Shown: positions 26,194 through 33,152 of the stretch, one piece after another
Layout of the letters: every line of letters starts with the position of its first letter
How positions within the stretch are numbered: position 1 is the first letter of the stretch
DNA from: JBKCHH01 sp046302855
GTDB taxonomy: Bacteria; Pseudomonadota; Alphaproteobacteria; Rickettsiales; UBA8987
Length of the DNA: 55,523 bases
Reading direction: 5' to 3'
NCBI GenBank assembly: GCA_046302855.1
Contig: JBKCHH010000059.1
Location: forward strand, 1 to 55,523
Position numbers and translations under genes: made by a program
Notes under the pieces: generated by a model
The model's input: only the letters and a program-made list of their open reading frames with translations
What the model was told of the DNA's origin: nothing
Database searches by the model: none

Positions 26194-26567
26194 TACAATT
26201 TTTTTAAGTAGCTAACAAATTCAGGTTCTATCCAATTAATAATATCAATAATGTTTTGATTATATTTTGCCAAGTCATACTTTAAAATTGGTTCATAATG
26301 TGCAACTCTATTTCTAAGTTTTAATATAGGGTGCAATCGTTTGCTTACATCTTTTCTGAAAGTAGCCTCTTTTGTTTTTGGAAAGGCTTTTCTTAGGCAA
26401 TATCGCCATAAATTATCATAACCTGCGGTATGCCTGCTTTTTTCTATAAATGGTTTTCTGGTCAGCATAGTAGCAGAGCCATAAAAACAATATTTCGTAT
26501 GTGCGGAATTAAAAACACTTCCACGAAAGTTTTTGGCTTGGTTTCGCCCACTAGCCCTTCCAACCAA
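26193..26567 (-). CDS. Abi-like HEPN-domain protein, probably N-terminally truncated
   Basis: The sequence has NLWRYCLRKAFP and KLRNRVAHYEPIL. The second contains the RX4H motif of HEPN ribonucleases and matches the C-terminal half of Abi-type phage-defence proteins, which are normally much longer. The only usable start in this frame is TTG at 26565-26567. The frame stays open about 70 bases upstream, to a stop, without an ATG. The N-terminal half therefore seems lost or the gene is decayed. It directly precedes and overlaps the restriction-modification gene, so a defence role is suggested. Activity is uncertain. Confidence 0.6.
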   Translation of the reverse strand: MVGRASGRNQAKNFRGSVFNSAHTKYCFYGSATMLTRKPFIEKSRHTAGYDNLWRYCLRKAFPKTKEATFRKDVSKRLHPILKLRNRVAHYEPILKYDLAKYNQNIIDIINWIEPEFVSYLKKL

Positions 26568-26664
26568 AGGTTTTCTAGATATATTGCAACCGCCTATAAG
26601 ATGGGTGAGAATTTGTAAATCTAGTATTTTACAATTAGCGATTTAAGAATTAAAATATTTTCCT

Positions 26665-27471
26665 ATGCCAGATATTGCGAGCCTTATACAGCAAGGTGCT
26701 ATTCACCTGTGGATTTTTATACCTACAGCTATTTTGCTAGGCAGCTTGCATGGGTTAGAACCAGGCCATTCTAAAACCATGATGGCGGCTTTTATTATTG
26801 CAGTGCGTGGAACGGTGAAACAAGCAGTTCTACTTGGGCTTTCTGCCACTATTTCTCACACTTTAGTTGTTTGGCTGGTTGCAATAACTGGCATGTATTT
26901 TTTAGGTGGAAAATTTGATGCTGAAACTACCGAGCCTTACTTTCAGATAGCCTCTGGTGTTTTAATAATAGCAATTGCCCTGTGGATGCTTTACCGAATT
27001 TTAAAACATCATAATAACTACAAGCACAAGCACAGCCACAGTAAACATTCCGCCATAGATATAGTATCGCCAGAATATCAAGATGCCCACGCGGTAGCCC
27101 ACGCTAATGATATTCGCCACCACTTTGCAAATAGAAGCGTAACAAATGGGCAGATTATAGCTTTTGGCTTAACTGGCGGGCTAATCCCCTGCCCTGCTTC
27201 AATTACCGTGCTTTTACTTTGCCTGCAGTTAAAAAAAATTGCCTTAGGAGGCTTGTTAGTTTTGTGTTTTAGCATAGGGCTTGCCATTACCCTAGTGGCA
27301 TCTGGCATTATAGCTACCATTAGCACGCGTAAGATGGCCAAGAAAATGTCTAAGGGTTTTGGTGCTAAATTTAGCAGAATTGCTAGAAACGCCCCCTATT
27401 TTTCAGTTGGCTTAATAGTTCTAATTGGCTCTTATGTTAGCTATCATGGGTTAAGGGGAATTGTAAATTAG
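26665..27471 (+). CDS. RcnA/NicO-type nickel-cobalt efflux permease
   Basis: This 268-residue inner-membrane protein has about six hydrophobic segments. The signature HGLEPGHSKTMMAAF near residue 30 contains the metal-binding His residues. A His-rich cytoplasmic loop (HHNNYKHKHSHSKHS, about 112-126) follows, then GLIPCPASITVLL. This is the RcnA architecture, a proton-linked exporter of Ni2+ and Co2+. RcnR was not seen. It is convergent with metZ. Confidence 0.9.
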   Translation: MPDIASLIQQGAIHLWIFIPTAILLGSLHGLEPGHSKTMMAAFIIAVRGTVKQAVLLGLSATISHTLVVWLVAITGMYFLGGKFDAETTEPYFQIASGVLIIAIALWMLYRILKHHNNYKHKHSHSKHSAIDIVSPEYQDAHAVAHANDIRHHFANRSVTNGQIIAFGLTGGLIPCPASITVLLLCLQLKKIALGGLLVLCFSIGLAITLVASGIIATISTRKMAKKMSKGFGAKFSRIARNAPYFSVGLIVLIGSYVSYHGLRGIVN

Positions 27472-27500
27472 AAGTAAAAAAGGGGGCAATGACTAATTTT

Positions 27501-28688
27501 CTAAAGTGCCAACTTCAAATCATCTATTAAATCATCCGCATCTTCTAGCCCTACGGAAAGGCGAAGGAGGTTATCGGTAATGCCCATTTTTTCCCGTTCA
27601 CTTTTTTCTATATTACTATGCGTTGTGGTGGCAGGGTGGGTAATTAGGCTTTTAGAATCACCTAAATTGTTTGAAATATCTATTAGTTTTAAGCGGTTTA
27701 AGAAGGCAAAAACCTCCGCCTCATTCTTAGCTTTAACCGCAAAGGCTATCATATTACTACCCCTTAGCATTTGTTTTTTTGCCAACTTATATTGCGGAAA
27801 AGATTTGTGATGCGGATAGTAAATTTTCTCCACTTTTTTATGATTACCTAAAAATTCCGCTAATTTTTCAGCATTTGTGCAGTGTTTTTCCATTCTTAAA
27901 TCAAAACTCTCTAAACTTTTTAGCACCACCCAAGCATTAAATGGGCTTAGTGCTGGTCCCGTATGGCGAACAAAGGGGAGTATTTTTTCGGTTAAATGCT
28001 TTTCACCACCCAAAATGGCACCACCTAAGGTTTTACCGCCACCATCCATATGTTTAGTGGTGGAATAGACCACAATATCAGCACCAAGTAGTAGGGGCTT
28101 TTGAAGCAAGGGAGTGGCGAAAATATTATCCACAATAAAAATGCAATTATGCTTTTTTGAAAGCCTGCCAACATGTTCAATATCCACCATTTCAAGCGTG
28201 GGGTTAGCTGGCGTTTCGATAAAAATATGAGTGGTGTTTTTTTTGAAAGCCTTTTCCCAAGCCTCATTATCTTTGCCATCAACCAGAGTATATTCAATAC
28301 CAAAGCGGGGTAGAATTTGCGTTATGATATAATAGCAAGAGCCAAACAAAACCTTGTTAGCAAGCAAGTGTTCCCCCGTTTTTATTGTTGCCATTATACT
28401 TGCAAATACGGCACTCATGCCACTTGAGGTTACAATTGCCTTTTCAGCATCTTCAATTAGTGCCAACCTTTCTTCTAGCATGGTAAGGGTGGGGTTTGAA
28501 TATCTGGAATAGACAAAACCTGGTTGTTCGCCATTAAACCTTGCCTTGGCAACATCGGCAGAATCGTAACAGAAGCCTGAATTTAAAAATATCGCTTCTG
28601 AGGTTTCACCAAAATTACTTCTTTTAGTGCCACCACGAATTAGCTTGGTAGCAAGTTTATGCGATTTTTTTATATCCTTGTTTATCAT
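27501..28688 (-). CDS. metZ: O-succinylhomoserine sulfhydrylase (MetZ-type)
   Basis: This 395-residue Cys/Met-metabolism PLP enzyme has YSRYSNPT near residue 60, SSGMSAVFA, ETPANPTLEMVDI and the PLP-lysine motif YSTTKHMDGGGKTLGG (Lys212). The sequence is nearer to MetZ of alphaproteobacteria than to cystathionine synthases, but a methionine gamma-lyase cannot be excluded by eye. It makes homocysteine directly from O-succinylhomoserine and sulfide. The ATG at 28688 is preferred over an in-frame GTG nine bases upstream. The sulfate-binding protein downstream in the window could supply sulfur. Confidence 0.85.
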   Translation of the reverse strand: MINKDIKKSHKLATKLIRGGTKRSNFGETSEAIFLNSGFCYDSADVAKARFNGEQPGFVYSRYSNPTLTMLEERLALIEDAEKAIVTSSGMSAVFASIMATIKTGEHLLANKVLFGSCYYIITQILPRFGIEYTLVDGKDNEAWEKAFKKNTTHIFIETPANPTLEMVDIEHVGRLSKKHNCIFIVDNIFATPLLQKPLLLGADIVVYSTTKHMDGGGKTLGGAILGGEKHLTEKILPFVRHTGPALSPFNAWVVLKSLESFDLRMEKHCTNAEKLAEFLGNHKKVEKIYYPHHKSFPQYKLAKKQMLRGSNMIAFAVKAKNEAEVFAFLNRLKLIDISNNLGDSKSLITHPATTTHSNIEKSEREKMGITDNLLRLSVGLEDADDLIDDLKLAL

Positions 28689-28734
28689 ATCACCCACATC
28701 TATAGAAAATTTAATAATTTTCTATAGGATTTTT

Positions 28735-29340
28735 TTACTCCCAAGGCCAAGCATCTGAACTGTGCGATAAAAAATTAGGCGTGGTTTTATCAAAAAAGCC
28801 ACCCTTGTTTTGAGATTCTAATAAACTATCAGATGGTGGATTAAAAAATCCCCTATCTTCTTTTGCGCCATAGCCAAAAAAGTCTATCGCCCCACTTTGT
28901 GGAATTACTCTTAAGGGTGAAGCGGGGTTTGCCCGCGCTCTTAAATCTTGCTGATTAAATATACCATCGGCTCCAACCTTTTGAGGGGCATCTAAGTTTT
29001 CAGCAGCAAAAGCGCCATGACCTAAATGTCCAGACATCCAGTGCCTACAGTAGTTATAGGAATCACTCCACACTCTACTGTAAGTGCCGTTGCTACTTAA
29101 CTCTTTATCGCGAATAAACTTATATTGCGATTTGTATAAATAGTTACCGTAAGAGGTTATACCAGATGTGCAACCGTGATCATAACCAATGCTGGCAATC
29201 TGTGCTTCAGGGCCAGAAAATTTAGGCTTTTGATCAAGCGGACCGCTAGTAATGTTTCTAGGGTAAATTTTCATCGGCATGGTTTCAGGGTTGCAGGCTG
29301 AAACTATTAACAAAATGGCTATGTAAAAAAGTTTTTTCAT
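28735..29340 (-). CDS. Predicted lipoprotein with a GC/YCR domain (longer paralogue)
   Basis: This 201-residue protein starts with a lipoprotein signal whose lipobox is LIVSAC. Residues about 50-105 hold the domain shared with the next gene upstream: GYDHGCTSG, YGN, YKSQYKF, W and SYNYCRHW. The tail is rich in Gly, Asn and Phe and has no known motif. It begins 8 bases after the stop of its paralogue, so the two are an operon. I do not recognise the family; outer-membrane or periplasmic anchoring is inferred. Confidence 0.7.
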   Translation of the reverse strand: MKKLFYIAILLIVSACNPETMPMKIYPRNITSGPLDQKPKFSGPEAQIASIGYDHGCTSGITSYGNYLYKSQYKFIRDKELSSNGTYSRVWSDSYNYCRHWMSGHLGHGAFAAENLDAPQKVGADGIFNQQDLRARANPASPLRVIPQSGAIDFFGYGAKEDRGFFNPPSDSLLESQNKGGFFDKTTPNFLSHSSDAWPWE

Positions 29341-29348
29341 ATGTTTAT

Positions 29349-29690
29349 CTATTCTGCCTCCCTCAATTTAGAAAGTAGGTGATAACGGCAATAGGTGTAA
29401 GATTGCCTCCAAGCATTGTAATAGATTGGGTTTCCAGATAAGTTTTGATCTTGCTTAAACTGATAAATTGCCTTGTAACGCATATTACCATAGGCAGCCA
29501 TACCTGTTTCGCAACCATCTCTCCAGCCCTGTTTATATTCCTCTGGCCCTTCACTTGGTGCATCTGGGATGGTTGCAAGCCTTGGCTTCCATAACTGCGA
29601 AAAGCCAATGTTTTGGTAGGAAGATTTATTTTCCGCACAGCCTGCCAAAAGCAATAATACTAGTAATAGATTAATTTTCATAATTACCAT
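29349..29690 (-). CDS. Predicted small lipoprotein with a GC/YCR domain
   Basis: This 113-residue protein has a lipobox LLLAGC. Its domain (GWRDGCETG, YGN, YKAIYQF, YNAWRQSYTYCRYHL) aligns with the central region of the downstream lipoprotein, including two cysteines that could form a disulfide. An in-frame ATG at 29681 gives the more standard signal (MKINLLLVLLLLAGC), so either start may be used. Function unknown. Confidence 0.72.
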   Translation of the reverse strand: MVIMKINLLLVLLLLAGCAENKSSYQNIGFSQLWKPRLATIPDAPSEGPEEYKQGWRDGCETGMAAYGNMRYKAIYQFKQDQNLSGNPIYYNAWRQSYTYCRYHLLSKLREAE

Positions 29691-29736
29691 TCTATAGGGG
29701 GATTATTACTTTTTGGTTAATAAATAAAAATACCTC

Positions 29737-29766
29737 TTGTATCTTCTTAATTCCTATATATATAAT
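29737..29766 (+). promoter_or_regulatory. Promoter of the porin gene
   Basis: TTGTAT at 29737-29742, an 18-bp spacer and a perfect TATAAT at 29761-29766 predict a start near 29773, leaving a short leader with an AGGGGGG ribosome binding site before the ATG at 29794. Confidence 0.6.
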
Positions 29767-29773
29767 AGGAATT
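29749..29773. promoter_or_regulatory. Palindromic operator candidate overlapping the porin -10 box
   Basis: AATTCCTAT (29749-29757) and ATAGGAATT (29765-29773) are perfect 9-bp inverted arms around ATATATA. The right arm overlaps the TATAAT box, so a bound dimer would block transcription. The regulator is unknown. Confidence 0.5.
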
Positions 29774-29793
29774 ATTGCCATTAGGGGGGCTTT

Positions 29794-31137
29794 ATGAATA
29801 AACAAACATTAAATACATTACTTTCAGCAACATTTTTAGCTGGCTTTGCATTTTTTCCACAAATTGGAAAAACTGAAAATGTTGGAAGTAGAATAAAAAA
29901 AATTGAGCAGGAGCTTTCGCTTTTAAAAAGGGAAAAAGAAGTTGAGCAAGAAAAAAAGGATGCAAATACCGGAAAATTTGCCAATGTTGAACTTGGTAAA
30001 AAGGGGCTTAAAATTTCATCTGAAGATAAAAAATACGAACTTTCGCTAAATGGCTATTTTCAATTTGATTACAGAAGTTTTCTTGATGATAAAACCGGAA
30101 GGGATGAATTTTTAAGCAGAAGACTTCGTCCTGTTTTGCAGTTTAAAGCAAATGATGCATCTTTTCGCTTAATGCCAGAATTTGCAGGCTCTTCAACAAG
30201 AGTTTTTGATGCACATGCAGATTATAAGTTTTATGATTCTCTGCAACTTAGAATTGGTAAATTTAAGCCGCCGCTTTCATTAGAACGCCTTCAATCTTCC
30301 ACAGATTTGTTCTTTGTAGAGCGTGGACATGCTACTAATTTAGCTCCAAATAGAGATATTGGCTTTCAAATTTATGGTCAGCCAATAGTAGATCAAATAG
30401 AATATCAAATTGGCGTTTTTAACGGCAATGCAGATTTAGCCAATACAGACAGTGATGATGATAATAAAAAAGATATCTTCGCTAGAATTTTTACCCACCC
30501 CTTTAAAGAAGGTAAATATTTGCTTCTTCGCGGGCTTGGTATAGGTATTGCCGCAAGTAAGGGTGAGCGTGAAGGCTCAAGCACTAAGCCTATATTGGGT
30601 GATTATAGAACGCCCGGCCAGCAAGCATTTTTTAAATACAAAACAAATGTGTTTGCCGAAGGGACTCATCAGCGTTTGTATCCTCAAGGCTACTGGTTCT
30701 ATAATAACTTTGGGCTTGTTGCCGAGTATGCTACATCAAAACAAAATGTTAAGCTAGGCAGTTTAACCGATGAATTAAATCATAAAGCTTATAACCTAGA
30801 AGCATCTTATGTGCTAACCGGTGAAGATATAAACTTTAAAGGTGGGGTAAAGCCAGCTAAAGATTTTAATCCAAAAGAAAATGGCTATGGTGCGTTTGAA
30901 GTAGTTGGAAGAGTTGGCGAAACCAAAATAGATAAGAAAAGTTTTGGCACTTTTGCAGATTCTTCAAGCTCTGCTAAAGATGCAAAAAGCTATGGAGGCG
31001 GTGTTAATTGGTACTTAAACGAAAATGTTAAAGTAAGTGCTGATTATGATTTTACTACCTTTGATAAAGGTGCGGCTTTAAATAAGGATAGGCCTGATGA
31101 AAAAGCCATTTTAAGTAGAGTGCAATTTAAATTTTAA
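29794..31137 (+). CDS. OprO/OprP-family outer-membrane porin
   Basis: This 447-residue protein begins with a signal peptide, then a charged coiled-coil-like stretch (about residues 30-55, such as IKKIEQELSLLKREKEVEQ) as in trimeric porins. The barrel has family signatures: LNGYFQFDYRSF, SRRLRPVLQFKA, LRIGKFKPPLSLERLQSS and LAPNRDIGFQIYG. It ends in RVQFKF, the C-terminal Phe needed for outer-membrane assembly. OprP and OprO pass phosphate and polyphosphate. Here the gene is followed after 29 bp by a sulfate-binding protein, so the natural anion could be sulfate. Confidence 0.9.
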   Translation: MNKQTLNTLLSATFLAGFAFFPQIGKTENVGSRIKKIEQELSLLKREKEVEQEKKDANTGKFANVELGKKGLKISSEDKKYELSLNGYFQFDYRSFLDDKTGRDEFLSRRLRPVLQFKANDASFRLMPEFAGSSTRVFDAHADYKFYDSLQLRIGKFKPPLSLERLQSSTDLFFVERGHATNLAPNRDIGFQIYGQPIVDQIEYQIGVFNGNADLANTDSDDDNKKDIFARIFTHPFKEGKYLLLRGLGIGIAASKGEREGSSTKPILGDYRTPGQQAFFKYKTNVFAEGTHQRLYPQGYWFYNNFGLVAEYATSKQNVKLGSLTDELNHKAYNLEASYVLTGEDINFKGGVKPAKDFNPKENGYGAFEVVGRVGETKIDKKSFGTFADSSSSAKDAKSYGGGVNWYLNENVKVSADYDFTTFDKGAALNKDRPDEKAILSRVQFKF

Positions 31138-31166
31138 CAACTATAACAACAAACAGGTAAACTTTT

Positions 31167-32162
31167 ATGAAAAAACTACTATTACTAACACTATTTATCT
31201 TAAGCTTTGCAAACCAAGGCTTTGCCAAAACTAAAGAGCTTCTTAATGCTTCTTATGATCCAACCCGTGAATTCTACGAAGAATACAACGAAATATTCGC
31301 AAAACACTGGAAGGAAAAAACAGGGGAAGATGTTAAAATTACCCAATCGCACGGTGGCAGCGGAAAGCAGGCAAGAAGCGTTATAGATGGTCTTGATGCA
31401 GATGTTGTAACCCTAGCCCTTAGCTTTGATATTGATAATATTGCATCAAAAAGCAAATTGCTTACCAACGGTTGGCAAGAAAAATTTCCAAATAATTCAA
31501 GCCCTTACACATCTACCATAGTGTTTTTGGTTAAAAAAGGAAACCCAAAAGCAATAAAAGATTGGGATGACTTAACAAAAGAAGGCGTAAGTGTAATTAC
31601 TCCAAACCCAAAAACCTCTGGTGGTGCAAGGTGGAATTACTTAGCAGCTTATGGTTTTGCTTTAAATAAATATAATAAAGATGAAGCAAAGGCGCTAGAT
31701 TTTCTAAAAAGCCTATTTGCCAATGTTCCTCTTCTTGATACTGGGGCAAGGGGCTCAACAACCACTTTCGCTAAACGAAATATTGGTGATGTATTAATTA
31801 CTTGGGAAAATGAGGCTTACTTAACCAAAAAAGAACTTGGGCAAGATAAATTTGAAATAATCTATCCTTCACTTTCTATTTTGGCAGAGCCTCCCGTTGC
31901 AGTTGTTGAAAAAACTGCCAACAAAAAAGGTAACTTAGAAGTTGCTAATGAATATTTGAACTTTCTATATACAAAAGATGTTCAAAGGCTAATTGCAAAG
32001 CACTTTTATAGACCAACCAATAAAGATGTTTTAAAAGAAGTTTCAAGCAAATACCCAACAATAAAACTTTTAACTATTGAAGATTTTGGCGGCTGGAAAC
32101 AAGCACAAAAAAAGCACTTTGATGACGGCGGCAGTTTTGATAAAATTTATTTGAAGAAGTAG
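31167..32162 (+). CDS. sbp: Sulfate/thiosulfate ABC transporter substrate-binding protein
   Basis: This 331-residue periplasmic binding protein has a signal peptide ending at GFAK. LLNASYDPTREFYEEYNEIF, THIS-like SHGGSGKQARSVIDGL, ADVVTLAL and PNPKTSGGARWNYLAAY are the anion-binding signatures of the Sbp/CysP family. The permease and ATPase genes (cysT, cysW, cysA) do not follow. It forms a probable two-gene operon with the porin, which would couple outer-membrane and periplasmic steps of sulfate uptake. Thiosulfate specificity cannot be excluded. Confidence 0.92.
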   Translation: MKKLLLLTLFILSFANQGFAKTKELLNASYDPTREFYEEYNEIFAKHWKEKTGEDVKITQSHGGSGKQARSVIDGLDADVVTLALSFDIDNIASKSKLLTNGWQEKFPNNSSPYTSTIVFLVKKGNPKAIKDWDDLTKEGVSVITPNPKTSGGARWNYLAAYGFALNKYNKDEAKALDFLKSLFANVPLLDTGARGSTTTFAKRNIGDVLITWENEAYLTKKELGQDKFEIIYPSLSILAEPPVAVVEKTANKKGNLEVANEYLNFLYTKDVQRLIAKHFYRPTNKDVLKEVSSKYPTIKLLTIEDFGGWKQAQKKHFDDGGSFDKIYLKK

Positions 32163-32194
32163 ATATTTCTTGACTTTTAGTTTAATTGTGCAAA

Positions 32195-32203
32195 TGCTAT
32201 AAT
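32195..32203 (+). promoter_or_regulatory. Extended -10 promoter of the DUF2892 gene
   Basis: TGCTATAAT is an extended -10 box, about 24 bases before the ATG at 32227. The nearby TTGACT is 22 bp away, too far for a standard -35. The ribosome binding site is GGGAGGG. Confidence 0.5.
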
Positions 32204-32226
32204 TAATAAACCTAGGGAGGGTTTTT

Positions 32227-32607
32227 ATGAAGGCTAATTTAGGTAAAATAGATAGAGCAGTTCGCTTGGTTCTTGCAGTAGTAATTGGAATTTTCGCTTA
32301 TCGCCTTTCAATTGAAGGTGCTATAACAGAAGGGGTTGCCTCGATTTTAGTGGTGGCTTCAGTTGCACTATTTGTAAATGCTTTAACCGCTAGGTGCTTT
32401 GCCTACAAATTACTTGGCATTAATTCTTGTGAAATTAAACACCGTGCTCATCATAGCCACAAGGTTGCACACCTAAAAAAAGAGCCTGCTAAAAAAACTG
32501 TTGCTAAAAAAGTAGCTCCAAAACCAAAAGCTAAACCTAAGGCCAAGCCAAAGGCTGCGCCAAAAGCTAAGGCTAAACCAAAGGCTAAGGCTTCTAAAAA
32601 GAAATAG
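32227..32607 (+). CDS. DUF2892 membrane protein with a histone-H1-like basic tail
   Basis: This 126-residue protein has two parts. The first 65 residues are a DUF2892 (YgaP-type) domain: NLGKIDRAVRLVLAV, two membrane helices, and CFAYKLLGINSC. After a His-rich stretch (HRAHHSHKVAH) the last 45 residues are almost only Lys, Ala and Pro, in KPKAKPKAKPKAAPK-type repeats like histone H1 or AlgP tails. The tail may contact nucleic acid or another polyanion. The combination is unusual, and its role is unknown. It lies 64 bp after sbp but appears to have its own promoter. Confidence 0.82.
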   Translation: MKANLGKIDRAVRLVLAVVIGIFAYRLSIEGAITEGVASILVVASVALFVNALTARCFAYKLLGINSCEIKHRAHHSHKVAHLKKEPAKKTVAKKVAPKPKAKPKAKPKAAPKAKAKPKAKASKKK

Positions 32608-32699
32608 CCCAAAAACTTTAAAGTATCTTCTAAGGGAAAAATTGCAATTTTGTTTAAAAGCATATAGAAGGCTATTAATAATAATTAGTGGCTTAAACT

Positions 32700-33050
32700 A
32701 TGGCTTTTAAGGGTTTAAATAAGGATTTAATTGTTATCTACACCACCTTTCCAAACATTGCAGAGGCGATAAAAACATCAAGACTTCTAGTAGAAAGAAA
32801 GCTAGTTGCCTGTGCCAATATTATTAATGGCAATACCTCTATCTATGAATGGAATGGTGATATTAAGCAAGAAAGTGAAGTAATTTCTCTACTTAAAACC
32901 ACAGTGTATAATTTTGAAAAGGTGCGAGAATTCATAATAAGCAATCATTCTTACGACACACCAATTATCTATTCTTACCGTATGGATGAGGTAGATGGCA
33001 AATTTGCCGATTGGCTAAATGATGCCTTAAATAGCTTTATTCTGCAGTAG
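32700..33050 (+). CDS. cutA: Divalent-cation tolerance protein CutA
   Basis: This 116-residue protein is a ferredoxin-like trimer of the CutA family. IYTTFPNIAEAIKTSRLLVE, LVACANII, IYEWNGDIKQESEVISLLKT and HSYDTPIIYSY are diagnostic. The family is linked to copper tolerance in E. coli, although its direct biochemical role is not settled. It stands alone between the DUF2892 gene and thrS. Confidence 0.93.
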   Translation: MAFKGLNKDLIVIYTTFPNIAEAIKTSRLLVERKLVACANIINGNTSIYEWNGDIKQESEVISLLKTTVYNFEKVREFIISNHSYDTPIIYSYRMDEVDGKFADWLNDALNSFILQ

Positions 33051-33152
33051 GGTTTTGGGTGATTTTTTGAAATAAAAATTCAAAACAACTAATGACTTAT
33101 TATTTTAGTTATTTATATTATCCGCCTTACGAAAGGCTAATTAAAAGCTAAT

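Noticed and set aside
32170..32203. TTGACT and TATAAT as a classic promoter pair for the DUF2892 gene
   Set aside because: The spacer is 22 bp, too long; the extended -10 alone is the better explanation.
32461..32600. Tandem DNA repeats as a possible CRISPR or minisatellite
   Set aside because: They encode the in-frame Lys/Ala/Pro tail of the DUF2892 protein and have no spacers.
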